64,000 bases of DNA from assembly GCA_934426825.1 (NCBI GenBank), contig CAKRYI010000012.1:10646-74645 (forward strand). The letters run 5' to 3'. The notes beneath the pieces are model-generated. The model made no database searches, was not told the origin of the DNA, and saw nothing but the letters and a program-made list of their open reading frames with translations. The position numbers and the translations under genes were made by a program. Source of the stretch: an uncultured Acetatifactor sp. (GTDB lineage Bacteria; Bacillota; Clostridia; Lachnospirales; Lachnospiraceae). Positions 17,915-26,369 of the stretch are shown here, piece by piece. The stretch's first letter is position 1. Every line of letters begins with the position of its first letter.

Positions 17915-18633
17915 AATATAATCTCCTCCTTCTCATAAGCAGTCATGATGTCTTCCAGCGTAGTGCCCTTGTCGCGGTTCTTTTCCAGGAAATCAGGAAG
18001 TGATGTGCTGTCCAGAATTTCACCGTTCTTTATGTAAGTGATAATGTCGGCGCATTTTTCCAAATCCGACGTGATATGCGTGGAAAAAAGCAGGCTGACA
18101 CCCTTTTGCTTCAACTGGTTAAAAATATCCAGAAGTTCCTCTCTGGAAACCGGGTCCAGTCCACTGGTCGGCTCGTCTAAAATCAACAGCTCCGCGCAGT
18201 GGGAAAGCGCAATGGCAATATTGAATTTCACCTTCATTCCCTCTGATAACTGTTCGGGCGTCTTGTCCTCCACCAGCTTGAACACATCGCGGTAATGCTC
18301 CCATGCCGAGTCATCCCAGTTCCGGTAAAAAGTCTTTGTCACCGCAACAATGTCTTTTATCTTTTTCTTTTTAAAATAAGACGCCGCCCCGCCGGCAAAC
18401 CCGATTCTCTGCTTGATTTCCTCCTCGTTGGCGTTCAAATCCTTTTCAAAAAAACGGATTTCCCCGCCGTCCGGGTGCACCAGATTCAGAATGGATTTCA
18501 AGGTGGTGGTCTTGCCTGCGCCGTTTCTTCCTATGAATCCCATAATTGTGCCGGACTGAAGTGTAAAGCTGACGTCTTTTAGCGCAAAATTGGGGTACTG
18601 TTTCCGCAGTCCCTTAATTTCCATTACTTTCAT
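17911..18633 (-). CDS. ABC transporter ATP-binding protein
   Basis: A 240-residue ATPase with Walker A GRNGAGKTTT (about 35-44), signature LSEGMKVK (a variant of LSGGQ), Walker B LLILDEPTSGLD, and switch His in FSTHITSD. It overlaps the regulator gene upstream and the permease gene downstream by 4 bp each, so all three are translationally coupled. It forms a heteromeric exporter with the permease (inference from adjacency). Confidence 0.93.
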   Translation of the reverse strand: MKVMEIKGLRKQYPNFALKDVSFTLQSGTIMGFIGRNGAGKTTTLKSILNLVHPDGGEIRFFEKDLNANEEEIKQRIGFAGGAASYFKKKKIKDIVAVTKTFYRNWDDSAWEHYRDVFKLVEDKTPEQLSEGMKVKFNIAIALSHCAELLILDEPTSGLDPVSREELLDIFNQLKQKGVSLLFSTHITSDLEKCADIITYIKNGEILDSTSLPDFLEKNRDKGTTLEDIMTAYEKEEIIL

Positions 18634-18854
18634 TCTTCTTCCTCCTTTTCCTCCGCTGCCGTAAATGCCTGCATTGTCATATTTATCAGACTTTCCTTCG
18701 GCGGAATGGCAATCCCCCTGTCCTTGTCCGCCAGAATTAAGAGCGCATCCCCCGGCTTAATATCAAACATATCCCTCACCGCTTTCGGGATTACAATCTG
18801 CCCTTTCTCACCTACAGTGGCAGTACCTGCATATTTTCCTTTTGGTGCCTTCAT
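18630..18854 (-). CDS. AbrB/SpoVT-type transcription regulator
   Basis: 74 residues with an N-terminal swapped-hairpin DNA-binding domain: VGEKGQIVIPKAVRDMFDIKPGD (about 13-35), followed by a short acidic tail. The start at 18854 has an AAGGATGG site; an in-frame ATG lies at 18875. First gene of the ABC-esterase operon, presumably its own regulator. A 23-bp minisatellite begins about 70 bp upstream and occupies the space where its promoter should be. Confidence 0.9.
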   Translation of the reverse strand: MKAPKGKYAGTATVGEKGQIVIPKAVRDMFDIKPGDALLILADKDRGIAIPPKESLINMTMQAFTAAEEKEEEE

Positions 18855-18925
18855 ATCCGTCCCATCCTTTCCCATACCTGCGCATGAATTTACTGTTTCC
18901 TTGGAATTTCAAAAATGCTGTGCAT

Positions 18926-19178
18926 ATTCCGATTACTTGGAATTACGTATTCCGATTGTTTGGTTTTACCGATTCCGCTTGTTTGGTTTTACCGATTTCG
19001 TTTGCTTGGCTTTAACGACTCCGCTTGCTTGAGTTTGCCGACGTCGTTTGCTTGGCTTTAACGACTCCGCTTGCTTGGGTTTACCGATTCCGCCTGCTTG
19101 GGTTTACCGATTCCGCCTGCTTGGGTTTACCGATTCCGCCTGCTTGGCTTTGTCGATTCCGCTTGCTTGGAAGTCTTT
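18926..19178. repeat. 23-bp tandem minisatellite (about 11 copies)
   Basis: Eleven head-to-tail units with consensus ATTCCGCTTGCTTGGNTTTACC plus one base. The three central copies are nearly identical and the outer copies diverge, as expected for expansion by slippage. It is intergenic, upstream of the AbrB operon and 250 bp from the bicupin gene on the other side. No ORF of note runs through it with a ribosome site. Confidence 0.92.
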
Positions 19179-19296
19179 GGGCAACTTGTTATTTATCGCT
19201 TGAAAAAAAGCAGCAACAGGCTCTTCCTTTTAGCTTATTTCCCCCAAAACCATCGATGATACTTTTTCCTTTTTTGAAACCTCGTCATTTTTGTGC

Positions 19297-19325
19297 AAGT
19301 ATGATTTGTTATACAAATCATACTT
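19297..19325. promoter_or_regulatory. perfect 13-bp palindrome between divergent operons
   Basis: AAGTATGATTTGT and its exact complement separated by TAT. It sits 106 bp upstream of the bicupin start. There is no T tract on either side to make it a terminator, so it is a candidate operator. Confidence 0.55.
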
Positions 19326-19430
19326 CTCATTCCACTTTCTGTCAATAGAATCTCAAAAAAGGGTATTAATTCGCCGCAAAAAGGGGGATGATAAGAGAAG
19401 CTACAACAAAGCGTACCGGAAAGGAGTTCT

Positions 19431-20081
19431 ATGGAAGAAGGGATTTTTACCATTGCAGAAAAGCGCCCCATCCGCGAAAGCATGACCATTTCCAGAGATG
19501 CGGGACTTCATTCAAAGAACGCCGTGACATGGTTTTCTTTGGGAGGCGGAACCTCCATTACACAGGAAAGCTACGATTCCACCGCCATATACATTGCAGC
19601 CTGCGGATGTGCAGACTTTGTGTTGGGCGAGTCCAAAACACGCGCCGATTTGCAGGCAGGTGATATGCTGATTGTGCCGGGCGGCACCCTTTGCGGCGTG
19701 GAAACGAAACACGGTACTGTCTATACGGAAATCATACCAGAAAGGGAAATTATTATGAACGACATTGTAAAAACAAATGAGACTTTGAAATTGAAAGATT
19801 TGATTTCTTACGAAGAAGGAAGCATTGCCAACGTGGATATTGCCCACAACGATACCATGAAGTTTGTGCTGATGGCATTCGATGCAGGCTGCGGACTTTC
19901 TCCCCACAGAGCTCCCGGCAATGCCATTCTCACCGCATTGGAAGGCACCGCCACAATCGGTTATGAAGGCAAGGATTACACTCTGTCCGAGGGAGAAAGT
20001 TTCCGTTTTGAGAAAAACGGCCTGCACAGTGTCACTGCAAACGGACGCTTTAAAATGTCACTGCTTTTGGTGCTGGAATAA
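19431..20081 (+). CDS. bicupin domain protein
   Basis: 216 residues with two cupin barrels. The first (about 5-100) has a degenerate metal site. The second (about 115-214) reads MAFDAGCGLSPHRAPGNAILTALEGTATIGYEG, resembling the cupin_2 motif but with a single His in the first half. Cupins of this type can be enzymes, metal-dependent sensors or storage-like proteins; no function is assigned. The start at 19431 follows GGAAAGGAG by 4 nt. Monocistronic, ending in a terminator. Confidence 0.8.
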   Translation: MEEGIFTIAEKRPIRESMTISRDAGLHSKNAVTWFSLGGGTSITQESYDSTAIYIAACGCADFVLGESKTRADLQAGDMLIVPGGTLCGVETKHGTVYTEIIPEREIIMNDIVKTNETLKLKDLISYEEGSIANVDIAHNDTMKFVLMAFDAGCGLSPHRAPGNAILTALEGTATIGYEGKDYTLSEGESFRFEKNGLHSVTANGRFKMSLLLVLE

Positions 20082-20121
20082 TCCTTTTAGAATACTGCCT
20101 GGATTACCTGCCCAAATCAAG

Positions 20122-20165
20122 AAGCAGGAGAACGAGTCTTTTTTTGCTCATTCTCCTGCTTTTAT
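20122..20165 (+). terminator. terminator of the bicupin gene
   Basis: AAGCAGGAGAA pairs with TTCTCCTGCTT, with an inner GAG/CTC, followed by TTTATTTATTT. Confidence 0.8.
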
Positions 20166-20272
20166 TTATTTCTGCTTTTAGTTATTTCATTTCCTTTTTT
20201 GCGCAACCGGCTATTATGCTAGGGAAACTTTCATAAGGCTTATTCCCCTTTTCCATGTGTGTTCCATATGTT

Positions 20273-20538
20273 CGGGGGTCTATGCACAAAAACTTTCTTT
20301 TTCTTTCCACTTTTCTCTGCAACTTTCCTTCCTGAAAGCCTGTTTTGATACCTTTCAAGGCTTGTCTGGGGTCTATATGAAAAAAGTGCAATTTCTTCTC
20401 CCCTTTTCAGCTTGAAAAGTGGAAACAAAATCGCACTTTTTGTGTATAGCTCCTATTCACTTTCATATATAGGTTGTTTCCATTGAAATTCATAGCAAGA
20501 GTGGAAACAAATCATTCAATATTTTCTATAGACCCCCG
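20273..20538. repeat. four copies of a ~37-bp element in two orientations, forming nested inverted repeats
   Basis: Consensus, in parts: AGTGGAAACAAAAT, then CGCACTTTTTGTG, then TATAGACCCCCG. Copies: 20273-20311 (minus), 20366-20404 (minus), 20418-20452 (plus), 20500-20538 (plus). The two inner copies pair to form a long hairpin at 20381-20441, and the outer copies pair around it. No convincing gene lies in this 650-bp gap between the bicupin terminator and the helicase terminator. Confidence 0.72.
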
Positions 20539-20549
20539 CTCACACCGAA

Positions 20550-20699
20550 GTCTGCTGCCTACGCCAAAAATTGCAAGCAAAACCTCTCTCCTCCCACAAG
20601 CATGCTGCCTCCCTACCCCAAATTACAAACAAAAACGCTCTCCTCTGAAGCCTGTCGCCTCCCTGCCCAAATTACAGGCAAAAGACACTCTACTCCCGC
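20550..20699. repeat. three tandem 50-bp repeats
   Basis: Units start at 20550, 20600 and 20650. Each begins with a form of GCCTGCTGCCTCCCT, continues CCCAAATTACAAGCAAAA and ends in a CTCTCCTCC-like run. Non-coding, directly beside the helicase terminator. Confidence 0.8.
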
Positions 20700-20703
20700 A
20701 AAA

Positions 20704-20737
20704 AACCACCGCCCCACAAGACCGTGGGGCGGTGGTT
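20704..20737 (-). terminator. terminator of the helicase gene
   Basis: A perfect 14-bp stem AACCACCGCCCCAC with a 6-nt loop, then TTTTTT on the minus strand. It begins at the last base of the helicase stop codon. Confidence 0.95.
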
Positions 20738-22875
20738 CAACGAATCGTCAGTAACTTTCCTGCACAAAGCATCTGAATATCAAACTCTCTCTCTTTGTCC
20801 GCAAACCGAATCTTCACCTTGCTGCCGCTTACCTTCAGCACTTCTCCATCACCAAAGCGGGAGTGATGGACTGTCATGCCCTTTTGCAGACGGCTGACAA
20901 ATTGCTGCACTTCCGCAGCTTCATTTTCCATAGCATTGCTGCTTCTTCGCTGATAGGGATTTATAAATTTCTCCGGGCGTTTAGCCGTTCCCCTGACCGT
21001 TGCCTTGGGACGCTCTTCCTCTTCCCTGCCAAGCAGCTGGCTCCGGAACAGGGATTCCTCCCCCGTGTTGAACAAGATCAACTGATTCTTCGCTCTGGTC
21101 GCCCCCACATAGAACAATCTGCGTTCTTCCTCGAAGGTTTCCCGCTCCTTATCCAACATACGCTTACCGCCCTTCGGAACCTCCTCCGGGAAAATGCCGT
21201 CCTCCACATCCATCAGATAAACGGTGTCGTACTCCAGTCCCTTGCTGGCGTGGATTGTCGACAAAATGAACGGGCAGCCGGCATCTGACTTTTTCTCAGC
21301 AAAAATACTCTGCAAAAATTGCATCCGCTCCAAAAAAGCCTGCGGAGATTCCTCTCTTGCACCAACCGCCTGCAGCAGAAAGATTTTCCCATCTTTCATT
21401 TTGTTTCTCTTCAGATAGTCCCCATATCCCATATAACGGACGATTCGCCGGATTGCCCTGTCTCCCGGCTCCTCCAGCATATTTCTAAGGTGCGTCCGCA
21501 CCGCACGCAGACTGCCTCTGGTATGTTCACTTACCCCCGCGAAATCAATGGCAGCATCCAGAACGGGAATCTCCCTTTGCCTGCTGATTTCACAGATTGT
21601 AAAAGCGTCCTGCTTTTTCAGATAAGTGCCTATCTTGTAATAAACCTGCAAAAATGCCTCCACATTGTCAGGTTCCAAAGCCAGCCGCATAATATTTTCA
21701 ATATCCAGAACAACTCTGTTTGTAAAAAATGTCGGCTCCATATTCCGTATCCGGTAAGGAATGTTTCCTCTCTCCAGCAAATCCACAAGGGGAACAACGC
21801 TCTCATTATCCCGGTAAAGCACCGCCGTCTGCGTCTTGCAGTCCTTTGCTGCCTGCGCCAGATAAGCATACTGTGCCCTGCGCCCCTTTAAAGGAATGAC
21901 CCGTATTTCCGATTCCGCCTCTTTCGTAGCTTTCATGTGCTTTTTATGGCGCTTTGTGTTCCTCTGAATAAACCGGTCTGCCGCCTCCACAATGACGGCA
22001 TTGGAACGAAAATTTTCCTCCATCATAAGCACCTTGGCATGCTCATGGTTTTTCTCAAAGGAAAGCAAAGCCTCCGGGTAGGCGGCGCGGAATCCGTAAA
22101 TGCTCTGATCCTCATCTCCTACCATAAAGAGATTTCCCGTCTTTGCTGCCAAAAGTTCAATAATGGCATGCTGGATTTTGGAGGTATCCTGCGCCTCATC
22201 CACGCAAATATAGGGATATTCGTCCTGAAAATGCTTCCGCACCTCCGGGATTTTCTGCAGCATATTGTAGGCATAAATCATCTGGTCGTCATAATCCATC
22301 CAGCCCCGTTCCCTGAGCTGCCTGCAATATTCCTTATAGACAGCCAGAATCTGAATCCCCGCATCCGCTTCCAGTGCCTTGATTTCTTTCTCTGCAAGCA
22401 TCCGGTTCTTGATATAAGTAATCAGAGTTTGCACATTTTTCAAATCACTTTCCGTGGGATACTCGTTCTCTATCTGCTGATAAATCTGCGATAACATTCC
22501 TGCCGTCTTTTTCTCGTCCGTCACCAGTTCAAAGGCTTCCCTGCCGAATACACGGCTGCAGTAGGCAATCACCTTTGCGCAGATTCCGTTTATGGTACGA
22601 AACTCCAGACGCTGCGCCATTTCCTCACCGAAAAATCCGGCAAACCGAGACGCCATATCCCTTGTCGCCGCCACGGTATAGGTGACGGTAAGTATTTTTT
22701 CCGGCGCAATGCCGCAGCAATAAATCATATATCCAAGCCTTGCCACAAGCACCGTTGTCTTGCCGCTGCCCGGTACAGCAAGCAGCAGGACGGCGCCATC
22801 CACTGCCCTGACCGCCTCCTGCTGCTGTACATTCAATCGGACCGGAAACCGGTCACAAAATTCTTTCCACTGCAT
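20737..22875 (-). CDS. UvrD/Rep/PcrA-family ATP-dependent DNA helicase
   Basis: 712 residues, superfamily 1A 3'-5' helicase. Motifs in order: Q motif LNVQQQEAVRA, Walker A AVPGSGKTT, Ia TYTVAATRDM, II ICVDEAQDTS, III VGDEDQSIYGFR, IV MEENFRS, V STIHASKGLEYDTV, VI LFYVGATRAK. A C-terminal Tudor-like segment (about 660-705: VHHSRFGDGEVLKV) resembles PcrA/UvrD C termini that contact RNA polymerase. Length is normal for PcrA, but whether it is the housekeeping copy cannot be told from one locus. It lies 38 bp after the NSS symporter gene and may be cotranscribed with it. Confidence 0.94.
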   Translation of the reverse strand: MQWKEFCDRFPVRLNVQQQEAVRAVDGAVLLLAVPGSGKTTVLVARLGYMIYCCGIAPEKILTVTYTVAATRDMASRFAGFFGEEMAQRLEFRTINGICAKVIAYCSRVFGREAFELVTDEKKTAGMLSQIYQQIENEYPTESDLKNVQTLITYIKNRMLAEKEIKALEADAGIQILAVYKEYCRQLRERGWMDYDDQMIYAYNMLQKIPEVRKHFQDEYPYICVDEAQDTSKIQHAIIELLAAKTGNLFMVGDEDQSIYGFRAAYPEALLSFEKNHEHAKVLMMEENFRSNAVIVEAADRFIQRNTKRHKKHMKATKEAESEIRVIPLKGRRAQYAYLAQAAKDCKTQTAVLYRDNESVVPLVDLLERGNIPYRIRNMEPTFFTNRVVLDIENIMRLALEPDNVEAFLQVYYKIGTYLKKQDAFTICEISRQREIPVLDAAIDFAGVSEHTRGSLRAVRTHLRNMLEEPGDRAIRRIVRYMGYGDYLKRNKMKDGKIFLLQAVGAREESPQAFLERMQFLQSIFAEKKSDAGCPFILSTIHASKGLEYDTVYLMDVEDGIFPEEVPKGGKRMLDKERETFEEERRLFYVGATRAKNQLILFNTGEESLFRSQLLGREEEERPKATVRGTAKRPEKFINPYQRRSSNAMENEAAEVQQFVSRLQKGMTVHHSRFGDGEVLKVSGSKVKIRFADKEREFDIQMLCAGKLLTIR

Positions 22876-22913
22876 CTTTCATCCTACGCTCAATCAAGTT
22901 TAGAAATCTTTTT

Positions 22914-24269
22914 TTAAAATAAACCCTGTATCAGAATAATCAAAATCAGCACCGGTAATACAAACTGAAAATACGGCTTTAATTTCTTTGCAATTTTCAG
23001 ACCTTTTCCGGTATTTGCCTCCTCAATGTACTTGTCAAATCCCCAGCCCCACTTCGTCACACAGAACAAAAGATAGATCAAGGAGCCGATGGGCAGCAAA
23101 AGATTACTTACAATAAAGTCCTCGCTGTCAAGCACATCGCGTCCGCCGATAAGATGCAGTCCGCTCCACAAATTGTAACCCAGCACGCAGGGCATACTTG
23201 CCGCCATAATCACAATGCAGTTAATCAGTGCGGCTTTCTTGCGGCTCCAGCCAAACATATCCATGCAGAAAGACATAATATTTTCAAAAACGGCAATGAC
23301 CGTGGAAAAGCTGGCAAAGGTCATAAACAGGAAGAACAAGGCTCCCCAGATGCGTCCACCCGCCATATTGACAAAAACATTGGGCAGCGTGATAAAAATC
23401 AGGCTAGGCCCGGCATCCACTTCCACTCCATAGCTGAAACATGCGGGGAAAATGATAAAACCCGCCATAATGGCAACAAATGTATCCAGCGCACAGATGC
23501 GCACGCCCTCCCCGGCAAGGGAATGGTTTTTGTCCATGTAACTGCCGAATATCTCCATGGCAGCCACTCCAAGGCTCAGAGTGAAAAAGGACTGGTTCAT
23601 TGCCGCCGTAATCACATTTTTCAGTCCAACCTCTCTCACGGTATCCATGTTCGGAACCAAATAAAAGCGGACTCCTTCTCCCGCGCCCGACAGGGTAAAG
23701 CTGTGAACGACCAGCACAAGAATCAATAGTAACAGCGCACTCATCATGTATTTGCTGATTTTTTCCAAACCATTCCGGAGTCCGCGGCTGCAGATGAAAA
23801 ATCCTGCCACTACCGTCAAAATCATCCAAAATGTCATCTCTTTCGGATTGGAAAGCAGATTGCCAAAGGCAGCTCCCGTCTGCACCGCAGTCATGCCTGC
23901 CGCAAACTCCCCTTTGACAAATTTATAAAAATAAGTAACCATCCACCCGGACACCGTGGTGTAGTACATCATCAGCATATAGCAGCCAAAAATGGCAACC
24001 CATCCATGGATATGCCACTTTGTCCCCGGCTTTTCCAGTGCCTTATATCCCAAAACAGCGCTTTTCCGGCTGGCACGTCCCACCGCAAGCTCCATGGTCA
24101 AAACCGGAAGCCCCATGATAATCAGAAAGAGCAGATAAAACAATACAAAAACCCCGCCACCGTTCTGTCCCGCCACATAAGGAAATCTCCATACGTTTCC
24201 AATACCGATTGCACAGCCTGCGCTTACCAAAAGAAAGCCCAGACGTGACTGAAATGATTCCCGACTCAT
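22914..24269 (-). CDS. sodium-dependent transporter, neurotransmitter:sodium symporter (NSS/SNF) family
   Basis: 451 residues and about 11-12 membrane helices of the LeuT fold. The signature at the N terminus is FLLVSAGCAIGIGNVWRFPY (about 12-31), the unwound TM1 that binds Na+ and substrate. Bacterial relatives transport amino acids such as Leu, Trp or Tyr; the substrate here is unknown. The start at 24269 has AAGGAG about 11 nt upstream. A promoter at 24332-24361 separates it from the phospholipid operon. Confidence 0.92.
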   Translation of the reverse strand: MSRESFQSRLGFLLVSAGCAIGIGNVWRFPYVAGQNGGGVFVLFYLLFLIIMGLPVLTMELAVGRASRKSAVLGYKALEKPGTKWHIHGWVAIFGCYMLMMYYTTVSGWMVTYFYKFVKGEFAAGMTAVQTGAAFGNLLSNPKEMTFWMILTVVAGFFICSRGLRNGLEKISKYMMSALLLLILVLVVHSFTLSGAGEGVRFYLVPNMDTVREVGLKNVITAAMNQSFFTLSLGVAAMEIFGSYMDKNHSLAGEGVRICALDTFVAIMAGFIIFPACFSYGVEVDAGPSLIFITLPNVFVNMAGGRIWGALFFLFMTFASFSTVIAVFENIMSFCMDMFGWSRKKAALINCIVIMAASMPCVLGYNLWSGLHLIGGRDVLDSEDFIVSNLLLPIGSLIYLLFCVTKWGWGFDKYIEEANTGKGLKIAKKLKPYFQFVLPVLILIILIQGLF

Positions 24270-24331
24270 AATAACTACTTCTCCTTTTTCTACATGTAAA
24301 AATGGGCGGTACGAAATGCTGCACTGCCCTG

Positions 24332-24361
24332 ATTATAACATATATGTCTCCCATTCTCCAA
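24332..24361 (-). promoter_or_regulatory. sigma-A type promoter for the NSS symporter
   Basis: TTGGAG (24361-24356), 18 nt, then a perfect TATAAT (24337-24332), in the gap after psd. Confidence 0.55.
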
Positions 24362-24365
24362 CACT

Positions 24366-25163
24366 TTATATGCAATCCCCCATATGAACCGGGATCTCTT
24401 TTTCACAACATTCAACCGAAACGGCTCCCTTGGATAAAAACAACACAATGGTGGAACCGCCGAATTCAAAATACCCCTTTTCATCCCCCGCCTGCACATA
24501 CCACTTGCCGGAGAGACGTTTTTTGTTTGTGATTTTGCCAACCAACAGCGCTCCTATCTCCATCTGCACCATTGTTCCGAAGCGCTCTGTGCGGATAACC
24601 TGATACTCCCTGCTGTTTTGCGCAAACACCGGCACGGAGCAAAGCGCAACCGGTCTCACACAATGTAACACTCCCGGAATCTTTTTTTCCGACAAAACCC
24701 TGCCCTCCGCCGGGTAGCAGTACCGGTGATAATTCGCCGGAGTCAGCCGGAACACCAGCGCCTTTCCGCCTTCAAACCGTGCGGCAAGACTCTTATCCTG
24801 TAACAAATCTTCCACCGAATATCTCGTATGCTTGATGGTAAACTCGGAATCTTTTTCAATATCCATAACTGTCAAAAAACCGTCGCAGGGACTGATCAGA
24901 TGTCCCTCCGTAAACTCAAACCGCTCTCTTTTGTGCTTTCTGGTAAAGAAATCATTGAACGAATCAAAGCCGTCCTGCGGGATTTCAATACCGCTCATGT
25001 CAATTTTGTGCTTTTTTATGTAATAGAATACGAGCCATCTCGACGCACCGGAGGAAAGAAATTTTCCCACCACACGGGAAACACACGGCTGCACCAGCGC
25101 CTTTAAGAACAATCGTCCGACAACCGTTCTGTACAAAAAACGTAAAATCAGTGGTTCTTTCAT
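24366..25163 (-). CDS. psd: phosphatidylserine decarboxylase
   Basis: Converts phosphatidylserine to phosphatidylethanolamine at the membrane. 265 residues. The pro-enzyme self-cleavage site is FGGST (about 230-235), a GGST variant of the LGST motif; the Ser becomes the pyruvoyl group. Other family blocks: FNDFFTRK (about 70), SPCDG, and HRYCYPAEG (about 150). The ATG at 25163 overlaps the pssA stop as ATGA, so it is translationally coupled to the enzyme that makes its substrate. Confidence 0.94.
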   Translation of the reverse strand: MKEPLILRFLYRTVVGRLFLKALVQPCVSRVVGKFLSSGASRWLVFYYIKKHKIDMSGIEIPQDGFDSFNDFFTRKHKRERFEFTEGHLISPCDGFLTVMDIEKDSEFTIKHTRYSVEDLLQDKSLAARFEGGKALVFRLTPANYHRYCYPAEGRVLSEKKIPGVLHCVRPVALCSVPVFAQNSREYQVIRTERFGTMVQMEIGALLVGKITNKKRLSGKWYVQAGDEKGYFEFGGSTIVLFLSKGAVSVECCEKEIPVHMGDCI

Positions 25164-25801
25164 ACCATGTCCCACCCCATGGAGAGCACCATTCCTGCCA
25201 CCTCAAGCACTCCCAACACAAGAATACAGATTTTTCCTATTACTCCCGGCTTCCTGATTTCCACAGGTGCCAGAAAGCCGGCTCCCATCAGTGCCAGTAC
25301 CACAGAAAAACAAGCCGTGTTTTTCCACAATCCGCCCTGATGAAGCAGATAAACCACCGGCAGGATAACCGCTATGGTCGTAACCGGAACCCCAAGATAG
25401 CTCGTTCTTTTTTCACAGGTCTGATCCTGTCTTTCCTCCTCCAACACATTAAAGTAGGATAGCCGAATCAGTGCGCAGAGAACAAACAACGCGCAAATCA
25501 TGCCGGTGAGAACACTTTTTTCAGAAATCATATACACAAAAATTCCGGGCAGCACCCCGAAGCTAATCAAATCGCTCAGGGAATCTATCTGAATTCCGAA
25601 ACGCTTTTCCCCCGCCGTTCTCTCCTTGGTGGAAGCCACCGTTCCGTCGAACATATCGCAAATGCCCGCCATCATCAGGCAGAAAATTGCCTGCCAGTAA
25701 GACTGCCCGATTCCTTTCAAAATGCCGACAAAGGCAAAAAGCATACCACCGTATGTCAGAATCACCGTGTAATCGTAGTATCCAAGTGCTTTCTTTTTCA
25801 T
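25160..25801 (-). CDS. pssA: CDP-diacylglycerol--serine O-phosphatidyltransferase
   Basis: Makes phosphatidylserine from CDP-diacylglycerol and serine. 213 residues with six or so membrane helices. The CDP-alcohol phosphotransferase motif is present as DMFDGTVAS...GIQIDSLSD (about 48-78), with the four Asp residues expected. It is followed with 4-bp overlap by psd, giving the complete two-step route to phosphatidylethanolamine. It lies 10 bp after the DedA-like gene. Confidence 0.93.
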   Translation of the reverse strand: MKKKALGYYDYTVILTYGGMLFAFVGILKGIGQSYWQAIFCLMMAGICDMFDGTVASTKERTAGEKRFGIQIDSLSDLISFGVLPGIFVYMISEKSVLTGMICALFVLCALIRLSYFNVLEEERQDQTCEKRTSYLGVPVTTIAVILPVVYLLHQGGLWKNTACFSVVLALMGAGFLAPVEIRKPGVIGKICILVLGVLEVAGMVLSMGWDMV

Positions 25802-25811
25802 CCCGCTCCTC

Positions 25812-26369
25812 CTATCGTATCATTCCAAATATAATGCTGTACACCAAAATGCACCATGGTTTCCCCAAAATGATAATCCAGATAAACTTTCTTCTGTCCA
25901 TCTTTATCAGGCCGGAAAAATAGCATAAAAAATCATCCGGAAACAGTGGAAGCAATGTTGCTATAAAAAGAAACCAGTCATAGGACTTGCTCTTTTCTAT
26001 GCGTTTGCTCCACTTGTCGTATTGTTTTTGCGGAAACATTGCCAGCACAATGTCCATTCCGTACCGCCTCGCCAGAAAATAAGCGATAATGGAACCGGCA
26101 CTGATACCGATATAATTACATAAAAATCCCACCACAGGGCCGAATGCCACCGCTCCCGCGGCGCAGCCGAGATAACCCGGCAGCACCGGAACCACCACCT
26201 GAAATGCCTGAAATACCGTGAGGATTAACGGCGCCACAATTCCAAAGCTCTGCATGTACGCCTGAACGTCACCCACAGAGGTAAATCTCTGGTTAAAAAA
26301 CTGTTTTACAAATATCAGCACTACGACGACAAATCCCACAATCGTCCATGCCTGAATTTTTTTACTCAT
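25812..26369 (-). CDS. TVP38/TMEM64 (DedA-superfamily, VTT domain) membrane protein
   Basis: 185 residues with five or six membrane segments and the conserved VTT-domain blocks PVLPGYLGCAAGAVAFGPVV and AYFLARRYG. DedA-superfamily proteins are linked to lipid flipping across the membrane, which fits its place in a phospholipid operon. The start at 26369 follows AGGAGG by 7 nt and overlaps the end of the PAP2 gene by 8 bp. Confidence 0.88.
   Translation of the reverse strand: MSKKIQAWTIVGFVVVVLIFVKQFFNQRFTSVGDVQAYMQSFGIVAPLILTVFQAFQVVVPVLPGYLGCAAGAVAFGPVVGFLCNYIGISAGSIIAYFLARRYGMDIVLAMFPQKQYDKWSKRIEKSKSYDWFLFIATLLPLFPDDFLCYFSGLIKMDRRKFIWIIILGKPWCILVYSIIFGMIR

Noticed and set aside
18926..19178. 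CRISPR array
   Set aside because: The repeats abut with no spacers and there are no cas genes; it is a simple minisatellite.
18706..19348. Frames through the 23-bp array encoding LGFTDSACLG-like repeats
   Set aside because: The 23-bp period is not a multiple of three, so frames shift from unit to unit; no start with a ribosome site.
20182..20428. Two overlapping minus-strand frames in the repeat-rich gap
   Set aside because: They are carried by the inverted 37-bp elements and have basic low-complexity content without ribosome sites.
20550..20699. CRISPR-like 50-bp periodic repeats
   Set aside because: Only three copies and similarity runs across the whole unit, with no unique spacers.
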